The notes below the pieces were generated by a model. That model ran no database searches. It had not been told where the DNA came from and was given only the letters and a program-made list of their open reading frames with translations. Below, in pieces: positions 18,601-28,300 of a stretch of DNA of 64,000 bases. A program made the translations under genes and the position numbers. Every line of letters starts with the position of its first letter. The stretch's first letter is position 1. This stretch comes from Haliscomenobacter hydrossis DSM 1100 (GTDB taxonomy: Bacteria > Bacteroidota > Bacteroidia > Chitinophagales > Saprospiraceae), in the NCBI RefSeq assembly GCF_000212735.1, contig NC_015511.1, positions 1 through 64,000 on the forward strand, given 5' to 3'.

Positions 18601-20058
18601 TTCTATCTTGTCTGTTGGGAGGGCTTGTAGTTCCAATATTTCGGATTGCTGGGCCCATTGGAAATTACGGATTTCGACATAACGCGAGGTGATGACCATT
18701 TGTATCCCCTTCGCCTCCTGTGCCAGGCGGTTGAGTTCGATAAGCAAGGGGGTGCGCTCAGCGCTTACTTCATTGAAACCGTCGAGCAGCAAAAGGATGG
18801 ACGGCTCACTGTCCGGGCGCGGTTTACGCAGGATGTCCCAGAGGGCGTTTTTCCACTCGTCGGTTAAGCTTTCTGCCAAGCCGCAATTGCGGGCGATGCT
18901 GCGCAGTACAAAATCAGAGCGATCCGCCTCATGTAGAGCATTGTATTCGTTGAGAGCGATAAATACTGGGATAGCTGCGGCTTGGGTGTCTAGCCAATCT
19001 TCCCAGAGTCGGAGCAGAGATACGGTTTTGCCCATGCCACCTTCGCCTAATACTACTGCATGGGGTTGAGCCTGTCCCCAGAGTGATTGTACCGCTTTTT
19101 GGAGAGGTGATACCTGTTCCTGGACTTTGACCTGGGTGTCCACAAAATCCGGCAAGTTGGTTTCCGTCAGCAGCAATTTTTCGATGCGCAAGTATTTGAA
19201 ACGTCCAGCTTTTAAACGTTCGAGGTATTGTTGCGAACCTTGCCGCATTCGTTCGGGGAGGGTTGCTGTGGAGATGCCTGGTTGAGGTGCCTGATCAGTT
19301 CTAGTGGTGGGGCTTTGGCGATAGAAGAAAAAATCTCCACCAGCGTTGGTTTTGTCGGTCAGATGGTCACGCCAAGCTTTGGGAACCCGTTCTTTGATTT
19401 GTCCGCCAAGTACATCGATGGAGATTTTGGGATTTGGATTACATTCGAGCAAATCCCTCAGGTTTTCCGCAAAAGGGCTCTTGTCGGGCACGGGTTCCAA
19501 CCTGCCAGAGGTCAACACCCAGCGGGACGGCATTTCTTCGGGGTGATTGGGATCGCCATTTGACGGAAGATTTAAGGTCATCCGCGCAAAAGTCTGTGGA
19601 AAACATGCATCTACAATGAGGACGATATGGTGTGCTTTGATGCTGGATAAGATGGGCACGACTTTGCCTACCGAAATCGTCTTTTCTTCAAATTCGGATG
19701 GCTGCACTTTTTTAGGATGAGGGCCATCATACGGAATCCAATAACCTTCCTTTATTTTTTCGTCCAAATGGCCATGACCAGCAAAATAGATGATCAGGTT
19801 ATCATCAGGGCTAATGAGTGTTTTTCCCTGTTCGTCGATATCGGAAACCAGGCGATACAGTTCATCGTAGATATTGCTTTTGGTGGCCTCTTTATTGAAC
19901 AAAGGTTCGACAATCAAGTCAGTCTCCGAAAAGCCATAATGGTTTTTCAACACCTCGAAGAACCCCTTGCAGTCACTTACCGGGTAAGATAAACTTGACC
20001 AATGTTGGTAAGCATCAATACCGATCAGGAGCAGGCGGGTTTTGCGTTGGCGTGGCAT
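15655..20058 (-). CDS. Caspase-NTPase-WD40 conflict protein 2
   Basis: A 1467-residue paralogue with the same order of domains: caspase-fold protease (His95 in IIYFAGHGHLD, Cys152 in VLIVDACFPQ), NTPase with Walker A GEGGMGKT and Walker B ILLLLDGFNEV, pentapeptide-like linker, 14 WD40 repeats and the conserved tail (QGCDFSHCHPDSVF). The linker and NTPase parts are close to identical to those of the other two copies (for example KAGRFKYLRIEKLLLTETNL is unchanged), while the WD40 units are more degenerate here (units such as KELMVASGECLNTLQKKVSF). This may be the oldest or least homogenised copy. It lies 108 bp downstream of a small membrane-protein gene, probably in the same transcript. Confidence 0.93.
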   Translation of the reverse strand: MPRQRKTRLLLIGIDAYQHWSSLSYPVSDCKGFFEVLKNHYGFSETDLIVEPLFNKEATKSNIYDELYRLVSDIDEQGKTLISPDDNLIIYFAGHGHLDEKIKEGYWIPYDGPHPKKVQPSEFEEKTISVGKVVPILSSIKAHHIVLIVDACFPQTFARMTLNLPSNGDPNHPEEMPSRWVLTSGRLEPVPDKSPFAENLRDLLECNPNPKISIDVLGGQIKERVPKAWRDHLTDKTNAGGDFFFYRQSPTTRTDQAPQPGISTATLPERMRQGSQQYLERLKAGRFKYLRIEKLLLTETNLPDFVDTQVKVQEQVSPLQKAVQSLWGQAQPHAVVLGEGGMGKTVSLLRLWEDWLDTQAAAIPVFIALNEYNALHEADRSDFVLRSIARNCGLAESLTDEWKNALWDILRKPRPDSEPSILLLLDGFNEVSAERTPLLIELNRLAQEAKGIQMVITSRYVEIRNFQWAQQSEILELQALPTDKIEDYLNKLSLPLPKDEAMFQLLGNPMMLTIYAGSSQIAQHYASDSRFRFLPAQSVGELLWNFTEAQLVKNYEDNAHDPDEQIWHRFLLRCLLPYLAYRIEEQGDFFLAYRRRSNPDFNFQVLLDEAFVELNREELTDIFPEFAGKRALLGLGELPDLDAREQRARRVREYLVEKLTLLVLEKDELRFLHQNFRDFFAACHLLNMADMGIPAPYWTTRALPVYLRRMLGQIEGEHHYDPQKVLAATPMLGFQAQNRLALLLNQCRGTFHDEPTQTAVMNLVRTLADSRKTLAGVNLKVLDLQKIYFNGIPLSAQRQYNYLKVQLNDSLIKGNLLFAQGHSAEVSSICYSPDGKKILSGSFDKTVKEWSVESGECLQTLHGHSGFVNSVSYSPDGKKILSGSDDRMVKEWLVSSGECLQTLKEHDNSVSSVCYSVDGKKILSGSDDKTVKEWSVESGKCLQTLQGHGNRVISVIYSPDGKKILSGSVDRTVKEWLVSSGECLRTLQGHDSWVMSVCYSPDGKKILSGSGDKTVKEWLVDSGECLRTLQGHDNWVMSVCYSPDGKKILSGSRDKTIKEWSVLSMECLKTFKGHSEWVMSVSYSPNGKKILSGSADLTIKELMVASGECLNTLQKKVSFVISSCYSSDGNKIISTSMDDTLKEWSVSSGKCLQTLKGHSDWISSVCYSSDGKKILSGSDDCIVKEWSVASGECLKNINGHSSSVKSVCYSPDGNKILSGSNDKTIKEWLVESGECLQTLQGHFAGVSCVSYSPNGKKILSGSNDGIIKEWSVDSGECLLSLVGHNNRVLSVSYYPNGEKILSSSRDSKVKEWLVTSGECLKTLIGHSSSSGVCYSPDGKRILSCSVDNTIKEWSVASGEYLPILQTNTNEVMNVCYSPDGKKILLSLWLSKVEEWSVECGECILTLHNEVGLLVQGCDFSHCHPDSVFTEDEKERLRQYGAVFDEKDREDWEAAIAEARNGLEDDKN
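15838..17605 (-). repeat. Tandem 126-bp repeats encoding 14 WD40 blades (gene 2)
   Basis: Fourteen units of the same 42-codon type as in the neighbours, but less uniform: several have TIKEW, TIKEL or KVEEW in place of TVKEW. The number of units is nevertheless again 14. Confidence 0.88.
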
Positions 20059-20166
20059 GGTGTTATTTAGGTGTAGCTTTTATTTCTTCGAGCATTACGC
20101 TTTTCGAATTTACTACATTCAAGATCAATTTTGACAAAATGGTTGTTGAGCCAGATTGTAAATTTA

Positions 20167-20736
20167 TCACTGCCGGCTCAATTGAACACTTTCCTTGATT
20201 TCCACTTCACCATTGTTGTACAAGCGGACGGTACGGTACTGAGCCAAGAGGTTGATTGAAGCCCGCAGAGCATCTTCACTGATACTGGCATTAAACAGAA
20301 GTTGGTATTCTGCCGGAATGGTGCTGAGGTGGCACATGCTGCCGAGCTTATAGATGGTAAGCAGCACCTTGGCATCCTGTTCGTGGAATTCCTTTTTCGA
20401 GCTTTCCAGAAAAGCCTGTAAAAAACCGAGTAGCGCTAAGATGGTCGTTAGAATGGCACTACCCATGACTACCCCTGCTGCCGCTGGTAATATTTTGAGT
20501 AGCGACAAGCGGAAATTATTCTGCGAAAAATGCAGCAGGTTGTACACTTTGAAGGAACTGGCTTTGAGGCTGCCATCGGAGTACTGCTCAATGTCCACAC
20601 CGCGCTCCTTGTCGGAGGGATCGAGTGGTTTTTGGCCCAATTCGAGGTGACCTTCGAGCAGGGTTTGATCGATGGGAAGTTGGGCTTGTTGCGCGACTTC
20701 GAGGACATACGGGGTTGCTGAAATAGATTTTGTCAT
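20167..20736 (-). CDS. Small membrane protein inside the caspase array
   Basis: A 189-residue protein with no recognised family. The N-terminal 80 residues are polar and probably cytoplasmic or flexible (residues 40-52 are Asp/Glu-rich). One long hydrophobic segment spans about residues 83-110 (LPAAAGVVMGSAILTTILAL and onward). The C-terminal 80 residues look like a winged-helix fold: VLLTIYKLGSMCHL, ALRASINLLAQYRTVRLYN and a beta hairpin NNGEVEIKES. It lies 30 bp downstream of the third caspase gene and 108 bp upstream of the second, all same strand, so it is likely part of the system. It could be a membrane-acting effector, a caspase substrate, or a membrane-tethered sensor; the sequence cannot decide. 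Confidence 0.7.
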   Translation of the reverse strand: MTKSISATPYVLEVAQQAQLPIDQTLLEGHLELGQKPLDPSDKERGVDIEQYSDGSLKASSFKVYNLLHFSQNNFRLSLLKILPAAAGVVMGSAILTTILALLGFLQAFLESSKKEFHEQDAKVLLTIYKLGSMCHLSTIPAEYQLLFNASISEDALRASINLLAQYRTVRLYNNGEVEIKESVQLSRQ

Positions 20737-20766
20737 GTTGATATGCTGGTTGTGTATTGATGTTTT

Positions 20767-23700
20767 TCATTTTTTATCGTTTTCCAGTCCACTACGTGCC
20801 TCCGCAGTAGCCGCTTCCCACGTCTCACGGTCTTTTTCATCAAATATAGCTCCATACTGCCTCAGTCGCTTCTTTTCTTCTTTAGTAAATACCGAATCTG
20901 GATGGCAGCGGCTAAAATCGCAACCCTGAATAATCAAACCCACCTCGTTGTGTCTGGTTTGTAGGCTTTTCCCGCTTTCTACCGACCATTCTTTCACCGT
21001 CCGGTCTTCTGACCCCGACAAGATTTTTTTTCCATCCGGGCTGTAACACACGCTTGTGACCCTATGGGAATGCCCTCGCAGGGTTTGTAGGCATTCGCCG
21101 CTTTCTACCGACCATTCTTTTACTGTTTCGTCCCATGACCCCGATAAAATCTTTTTTCCATCTGAGCTGTAGCATACACTAGAGACAGAAGATGAATGCC
21201 CTCGCAGGATTTGTAGGCATTCCTTACTCTCCATCGACCACTCTCTCACCGAATTATCATGTGACCCCGACAAAATCTTTTTTCCGTCTGGGCTGTAACA
21301 CACGCTTGTGACCAAATGAGAATGCCCTCTCCGGATTTGTAAGCATTCCCCGCTAGCCGCTGACCATTCTACCACCGCTTGTCCTGGTCCCGACAAAATC
21401 CTTTTTCCATCTGGGCTGTAACTCACGCTATAAACCATCCCGGAATTCTGCAAATGCAGCGTTTGCAGACATTCTCCGCTAGCCACCAACCATTCTTTTA
21501 CAATTCCACCCCATGACCCCGACAAAATCTTTTTACCATCTGGGCTGTAACATACGCTATAGACATTGCCGTCATGCCCTTGCAACGTTTGCAAGCATTC
21601 GCCGCTGCTCACCGACCATTCTTTTACCGACTTGTCATCCGACCCGGACAATATTTTTTTACCATCCAGGCTGTAAAACACGCTATTCACCCTATCCGAA
21701 TGCCCTTGAAGGATTTGCAGGCATTCCTCACTTTTCACTGACCATTCTTTAATCGTCCTGTCCCATGACCCCGATAAAATCTTTTTACCATCTGGGCTGT
21801 AACATACGCTATGAACACAGTTGTCATTCCCTTGCAACGTTTGCAGGCATTCGCCACTGCCCACCGACCATTCTTTCACCGTCCTGTCCCATGACCCCGA
21901 CAATATCTTTTTTCCGTCGGGGCTGTAACAGACACTTCGGACCGCGCCGGAATGTCCCTGCAGAGTTTGCAGGCATTCGCCGCTTTCCGCCGACCATTCT
22001 TTTACTGTATCGTCCAGTGACCCTGACAATATCTTTTTTCCATCCGGGCTATAACTCACTTTATAATCCTGGGATTTCCCTGGCAGGGTTTCCAGGGTTT
22101 GCAAGCATTCTCCACTTTCTACCGACCATTCTTTCACTGTACTACCACTTGACCCCGATAAAATCTTTTTACCATCTGGGCTGTAACATACGCTTATGAC
22201 CTCGTACTTTACTTGCAACGTTTGCAGGCATTCGCCGCTACCCACCGACCATTCTTTCACCGTCTTATCAAAAGATCCAGACAATATCTTTTTTCCGCTG
22301 GGACTGTAACACACGCTTTTGACCCAATGGGAATGCCCTCGCAGGGTTTGTAGGCATTCGCCGCTTTCTACCGACCATTCTTTTACTGAATCGTCCCTTG
22401 ACCCCGATAAAATCTTTTTACCATCTGGACTATAACAGACACTTTGGACCTCGTCGGAATGTCCCTGCAGAGTTTGTAGGCATTGGCCGCTTTCCACCGA
22501 CCATTCTTTCACCGTCCGGTCATCTGACCCCGACAATATTTTTTTTCCATCTGGGCTGTAACAGACACTTTGGACCTCGTCGGAATGTCCCTGCAGAGTT
22601 TGCAGGCATTCGCCGCTGCCCACTGACCATTCTTTAATCATCCTATCATGTGACCCTGATAAAATCTTTTTTCCGTCTGGGCTGTAACACACGCTTGTGA
22701 CCCCGTTGTTATGCCCCTGCGAAAAAAGCAATTTCCCTTTCAATAAAACATTTTCCAATCGCATAGGGAGGTGCTGGTAGTGCCGCTGCGCGGATAAGGG
22801 GATGCCATTGAAACAAAATTTTTGCAAATCCAAGTCCCGCAAATCCGCCCCCACAAGGGTTTGCCGTTCGTCTGCGAGGGTTCTGACCAAATTCATCACG
22901 GTGGTCTGGGTTGTTTCATCATGGAAGGTTCCCCGGCATTGGTTGAGCAGCAGAGTGAGACGGTTTTGGGCTTGAAAGACAGGCATAGGGGCGTCTGCCC
23001 ACACTTTTTGCGGGTCGTAGTGGTGTTCGCCTTCGATTTGTGCTAGCATCCGGCGCAGATAGACAGGCAAGGCGCGTGTAGTCCAGTAGGGTGCGGCGAT
23101 GCCCATATCCGCCATATTCAGCAAGTGGCAAGCCGCAAAAAAATCGCGGAAATTTTGGTGCAGGAAGCGAAGTTCGTCTTTTTCCAGCACCAAGAGGGTG
23201 AGTTTTTCTACCAGATATTCACGTACAAGGCGAGCGCGTTGTTCGTGAGCATCCATATCAGAAAGCTCACCTAAACCAAGGAAAGCACGTTTGCCTGCAA
23301 AATCTGGAAAAATATCCATCAGTTCCTCTCGGTTGAGCTCTACAAAGGCTTCATCTAAAAGTATTTGAAAGTTGAAATCGGGGTTGCTCCGGCGACGGTA
23401 GGCAAGAAAAAAATCGCCCTGTTCTTCCATGCAGTAAGCAAGGTAGGGCAAAAGACAGCGTAGCAGGAAACGGTGCCATATCTGCTCGTCAGGATCATGA
23501 GCATTGTCTTCGTAGTGTTTGACCATTTGAGCCTCTGTGAAGTTCCAAAGCAATTCACCGACTGACTGAGCGGGTAAAAAGCGAAAGCGGCTATCAGATG
23601 CGTAGCGTTGGGCAATTTGGCTGGAACCGGCATAAATGGTCAGCATCATAGGATTGCCCAATAGTTGGAACATGGCCTGGTCCTTGGGCTGGGTCAAAGC

Positions 23701-25194
23701 CAAGTCGCGGAGATAGCCTGCTATCTTGTCGGTGGGGAGGGCTTGCAGTTCCAAAATTTCGGATTGCTGCGCCCATTGGAAGTTGCGGATCTCGACGTAG
23801 CGCGAGGTAATGACCATTTGGATGCCTTGGGCCTCTTGCGCCAGACGGTTGAGTTCGACGAGCAAGGGGGTGCGCTCGGCAGTCACTTCATTGAAGCCAT
23901 CGAGCAGCAGCAGGATAGAGGGAGAACCAGCAGGGTGGGGATGGCGTAGGATGTCCCAGAGCGCGTTTTTCCATTCGTCGGTCAGGCTTTCCACCAAGCC
24001 GCAGTTGCGGGCGATGCTGCGCAGCACAAAATCGGCGCGTTCCGCTGCGGGTAGCGCGTTGTATTCATTGAGGGCGATAAATACCGGAACAGCAGCAGCT
24101 TGGCTTTCGAGCCAATCTTCCCAGAGCCGTAGTAGGGATACCGTTTTGCCCATACCGCCTTCGCCCAATACTACTGCGTGGGGTTGGGCCTGCCCCCAGA
24201 GCGATTGCACGGCTTTTTGCAGGGGTGATATCTGCTCCTGGACTTTGACCTGGGTATCCACAAAATCTGGCAAGTTGGTCTCCGTCAGCAGCAGTTTTTC
24301 GATGCGCAGGTATTTGAAACGCCCGACTTTCAGGCGTTCGAGGTATGCTTGGGAACCCTGCCACATGCGTTGGGGTAGGGTAGCGGTAGAAATACCCGGT
24401 TGGGGGGCGCGGTCGGTGGCGGGGATAGGGCTCAGGCGGTGGAAAAATAATTCACCACCTCGCAACGCTTCATCAACAACGAGTTGGCAATCGGGTACCC
24501 ATTTCCCTTGAACTTTGTTTTCGACCTGTTGTCGGACTAAAGTATCCAAGGTTTTGACCGAAAGGCTGGCTTCAGCATTCTGGCTTAAAATGTTGCGCAA
24601 GGCTTCAGCGAAAAGGCTTTGATCCGGGACGGTTTCCAAACGGCCCGAGGTCATTACCCAACGAGAGGGTTTTTCTTCAATGCGTTCATATTTCAACAAT
24701 TGAATCTCTTTGGGCACCTCTATATTGGTAAAAGTGAATGATTGCCCAAAGCAGGCGTCCACAATGATTAGAATGTGCCGGGCTTTTACGTTTTTCAGCA
24801 AACGTTTTAAGCGGTCTATTGAAAACAATGATTGTGCATTATCAGTGTGGGGCTTTGCCCCTTCAACTGGAACCCAAAAACCTTCTTCCAGTTTCTGGTC
24901 GAAATGTCCATGCCCGGAGAAGTAGATGATGAGATCGTCATCGGCGCTTACTATGTCGCCATCTTCGTCTTTGTCTGATAAACGGTTGAGTTCGCTGTTG
25001 ATGTTCTGCCAATTTGCTTCTTCATTGAAAAGGGGGGCGGAGACAAGGGTGAAGCCATAATGCTTGTTCAATACCTCCAAAAATTCCTCACAGTCGCTGA
25101 CGGGGTATTCTAATGGTGTGAAGTTTTGATATGCACCGATACCTATGAGTAGTAAGTAGGATTTGGGTTGGTGAGGATTGCGTTTAATAAGCAT
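20767..25194 (-). CDS. Caspase-NTPase-WD40 conflict protein 3
   Basis: A 1475-residue paralogue. The caspase-fold domain is the most diverged of the three (start MLIKRNPHQPKSYLLLIGIG; His95 in IIYFSGHGHFD; Cys148 in ILIIVDACFGQ), yet keeps the catalytic pair. The NTPase (Walker A GEGGMGKT, Walker B ILLLLDGFNEV) and linker match the other copies closely. Fourteen WD40 units follow, two of them irregular (VSYSPDGKRILSGPGQAVVEW and a unit with insert ETLPGKSQDYK). The tail QGCDFSRCHPDSVF is conserved. It is the first of the caspase genes in the transcription direction and follows the FGE-domain gene after 173 bp, so all may be one long unit or have a promoter in that gap. Confidence 0.93.
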   Translation of the reverse strand: MLIKRNPHQPKSYLLLIGIGAYQNFTPLEYPVSDCEEFLEVLNKHYGFTLVSAPLFNEEANWQNINSELNRLSDKDEDGDIVSADDDLIIYFSGHGHFDQKLEEGFWVPVEGAKPHTDNAQSLFSIDRLKRLLKNVKARHILIIVDACFGQSFTFTNIEVPKEIQLLKYERIEEKPSRWVMTSGRLETVPDQSLFAEALRNILSQNAEASLSVKTLDTLVRQQVENKVQGKWVPDCQLVVDEALRGGELFFHRLSPIPATDRAPQPGISTATLPQRMWQGSQAYLERLKVGRFKYLRIEKLLLTETNLPDFVDTQVKVQEQISPLQKAVQSLWGQAQPHAVVLGEGGMGKTVSLLRLWEDWLESQAAAVPVFIALNEYNALPAAERADFVLRSIARNCGLVESLTDEWKNALWDILRHPHPAGSPSILLLLDGFNEVTAERTPLLVELNRLAQEAQGIQMVITSRYVEIRNFQWAQQSEILELQALPTDKIAGYLRDLALTQPKDQAMFQLLGNPMMLTIYAGSSQIAQRYASDSRFRFLPAQSVGELLWNFTEAQMVKHYEDNAHDPDEQIWHRFLLRCLLPYLAYCMEEQGDFFLAYRRRSNPDFNFQILLDEAFVELNREELMDIFPDFAGKRAFLGLGELSDMDAHEQRARLVREYLVEKLTLLVLEKDELRFLHQNFRDFFAACHLLNMADMGIAAPYWTTRALPVYLRRMLAQIEGEHHYDPQKVWADAPMPVFQAQNRLTLLLNQCRGTFHDETTQTTVMNLVRTLADERQTLVGADLRDLDLQKFCFNGIPLSAQRHYQHLPMRLENVLLKGKLLFSQGHNNGVTSVCYSPDGKKILSGSHDRMIKEWSVGSGECLQTLQGHSDEVQSVCYSPDGKKILSGSDDRTVKEWSVESGQCLQTLQGHSDEVQSVCYSPDGKKILSGSRDDSVKEWSVESGECLQTLRGHSHWVKSVCYSPSGKKILSGSFDKTVKEWSVGSGECLQTLQVKYEVISVCYSPDGKKILSGSSGSTVKEWSVESGECLQTLETLPGKSQDYKVSYSPDGKKILSGSLDDTVKEWSAESGECLQTLQGHSGAVRSVCYSPDGKKILSGSWDRTVKEWSVGSGECLQTLQGNDNCVHSVCYSPDGKKILSGSWDRTIKEWSVKSEECLQILQGHSDRVNSVFYSLDGKKILSGSDDKSVKEWSVSSGECLQTLQGHDGNVYSVCYSPDGKKILSGSWGGIVKEWLVASGECLQTLHLQNSGMVYSVSYSPDGKRILSGPGQAVVEWSAASGECLQIRRGHSHLVTSVCYSPDGKKILSGSHDNSVREWSMESKECLQILRGHSSSVSSVCYSSDGKKILSGSWDETVKEWSVESGECLQTLRGHSHRVTSVCYSPDGKKILSGSEDRTVKEWSVESGKSLQTRHNEVGLIIQGCDFSRCHPDSVFTKEEKKRLRQYGAIFDEKDRETWEAATAEARSGLENDKK
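20950..22722 (-). repeat. Tandem 126-bp repeats encoding 14 WD40 blades (gene 3)
   Basis: Fourteen units, mostly with SVCYSPDGKKILSGS and TVKEWSVESGECLQTLQGH cores. Stretches are near-identical between units (for instance those around 22430-22480 and 22550-22610). Variation sits after Gly-His and around the GSxDxT turn. Confidence 0.9.
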
Positions 25195-25367
25195 GCGTTT
25201 AATTCACTTTTTTTGTAGAACTACTGCATTATACTTTCTACTAGTTGTCTTTTGTGGTGTGTTTATGCTTGATCGACAAGCGATTTGAGCTTTTGTGATG
25301 AGTCGAGGGGATTTGAACAAAAATACCACACTAGGCCCACACTTTCAAATTTTCTGTGCTTGAATTT

Positions 25368-28300
25368 TTAGGTTTCAAGCTCAGGTTCCTCTTGCTTTTC
25401 GGGTGAGACTACTGACCTGGCCAGTCGAAAACCAAAGCGGTTGTCCGCGTATAGCGGATTGTAGTTGAGGCGAGTGGCAACGTGGCAAAGCTCTGCTTCG
25501 TTGAGCCACGACCCGCCCCGAAGTACCCGGCGAGAACCAGCACTCGGGCCTCGAGGATCATTGATAAAACTGTTGGGATAAGCGGCATGCCAGTCCCAGC
25601 ACCATTCCCAGACATTGCCAGACATATCAAAAAGGCCAAGTTCATTGGTTTTTTTTTGGCCAACCAGGTGGGTACTACCTCCTGAATTTTCAGAAAACCA
25701 GGCAACTTCAAGCACTTTTCTGCTTCCAGCATAGGTAAATCCTTGACTTTCTGATCCTCCACGAGCTGCATATTCCCATTCCGCTTCGGTAGGTAGTCGG
25801 TAACCATTGGCGCTCCAATTGGGGGTTACTTGCTCCATGTTGACATGATAAACCTGTTGAAGCCCCTCCTCTTGGCTGCGCCAATTGCAGTAATCTACGG
25901 CATCAAACCAATTGACATTGATAGCGGGACGATCGCCTCTACCCCAATTCCGGTCACTGGGTAATTCTCGGCTGGTCGCTTTGCAGAAAGCATCGAATTC
26001 GTCGAAGGTCAGTTGGCGCTTGGCGATAAGGAAATCGCTAAGCGTTACTTGATGGGAATTTTTTTTGACTTCTCCCATTTGAAAAGTACCTCCCTTGACT
26101 AGCACCATAGAGTCTTGCTTTTCCTGAATGATGGCAATTAAGCGTTGCGCTTCTTCTACAAAAGAGCTTTGTGGATTATCGCGAATATAACGCTCTAATG
26201 ATGATGGATCATTTTTAGGGACTATGTTCCAGGCTTCAAGCTCAAGCACCTTTTGATTTTCCTGGGAGATTACTGACCTGGCCAGCCGGAAGCCATAGTC
26301 GTCCCCTGCGCGGCGTGGAACATTGCGGTCGCGATGGGCAACGCGGCAGTAATCGGAGCTGTTAAACCACGACCCACTGCGCAGCACCCTGTACATGCCA
26401 AAATCAGGACCTCTGGGATCATTGAAAGCACGGTTGGAATAAGCTTCATACCAATCCCAGCACCATTCCTGGACATTGCCACTCATGTCAAAAAGACCTA
26501 GTTCATTGGCTTTTTTTTGGCCAACCGGTTGGGTTTTATTTCCTGAATTTGAGCCATACCAAGCTACCTCGTCTACATTATTACTCCCGGCATACTTGAA
26601 ACCCCGGCTACTCAACCCTCCTTTCGCCGCATATTCCCATTCCGCTTCGGTAGGTAAGCGGTAACCATTGGCACTCCAATCGGCGGTAAATCCATCTTTA
26701 CCACCATTATATACTGGTTTTAAATTCTCCTGTTGGCTGCGCCAGTTGCAGTAGTCGATGGCATCAAACCAGTTAACATTGATTACTGGGCGTGTACCTC
26801 GACCCCATCCTGCATCCTTGGTCAATTCTCGACCAGTTAATTTGCAGAAAGCATCGTATTCCTCAAACGTCAGTTGGTGGCTGGAGATATAGAAATCACT
26901 TAGCGTAACCCTGTGGGTATTTTTACCCTCCCTCATCTCATGAGCCCCCCCTTTAACCAGCACCATGGAGTCTTCCACTTCCTGAATGATGGCAATTAAG
27001 CGTTGCGCCTCTTCCACAAAAGAACTTTGGGGGTTATCGCGGATATAACGCTCCAATGATGATGAATCGTTTTTAGGGATTTTGTTCCAGGTTTCAAGTT
27101 CAAGTTCCCTTTGCTTTTCCGGGGCTACTGCCGCCCTGGCAAGACGGAAACCTTTGTTGCCGCTGCGGTCGCCCGGCGAGATGCGGTAGCGGAGGGCCAC
27201 GCGCGTGAAGATCGGGTTGCTGCGCCACGATCCGCCACGGAAAACACGGTCGGAGCCTCCGGTAGCACCCTGGGGGTCATTGCTGGCGCTGCTGGGGTAG
27301 GGACCATACCAATCTCCGCACCATTCCCAAACATTGCCACTCATGTCGAAAAGGTCAAGGGTGTTCGGAGAAAAGCTTCCCACTGGAAGGGTTTTCTGTC
27401 GGTACTCACCTACAACCGAATAGCGCTTTTTGTACCCAGATAAAGCATTAAAATTGATCTCCTGCGGATCGGCAATGTCTTTTCCATTTCCAAAGCGGAC
27501 TTTCTGTCCCCCTTGCCGAGCGGCGTATTCCCATTCTGCCTCAGTTGGTAGACGGTAGCCATTGGCGCTGCGGCTGGTGGTCACCTGCCATTGTTTGGTA
27601 TCGCTGGGGCTGCTGTTGTTCGAATCCTTAGTGTTCTTGTTGATGCTGTATACCGTCTGCAAGCCTTCCTGGCTACTGCGCCAGTTGCAGTACTCTATCG
27701 CATCGTACCAGTCTACATTGATCACCGGGCGCTTGCCACGCCCCCAGCCAGAATCATCAGGCAATTCTCGGCCCGTAGCTGTACAAAAAGCATCGTACTC
27801 CTCAAAAGTGAGTTCGTTTTTGGCCAAGAAGAAATTACTTACGGTGACGGTATGTACCGTTTCATTCTCATATTCTTTGTCCCCCATCACGTCTCCCATC
27901 TCAAATGTTCCACCTTTGACCAGTACCATGGAGTCTTGCACTTCCTGAATGGCGCCGATTAAGCGTTGCGCCTCTTCTACAAAAGGGCTTTGGGGGTTGT
28001 CGCGAATATATCGCTCCAATGATGATGGATCATTTTTGGGAATTTTGTTCCAGGTTTCAAGCTCAAGCTCTTTTTGCTTTTCCAGGTGGAGTGCCGGTCT
28101 GGCTATACGAAAACCACAGTTGCTGTTCGCGACGTTCGGATCGTTGTCGCTGCGAAAGGCAACGCGGCAACCATCTGCGTCATAGAACCAAGACCCACAG
28201 CGAAGCACCCTGATCGAGCCGGTATCCGGGCCTTTAGGATCCTTGGTGGCACTACTGGAATAAGCGCTGTACCAATCCCAGCACCATTCCCAGACATTGC

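Noticed and set aside
11395-22722. Regular repeats considered as a CRISPR array
   Set aside because: The period is 126 bp, with no short repeat/spacer structure; each unit translates to a WD40 blade.
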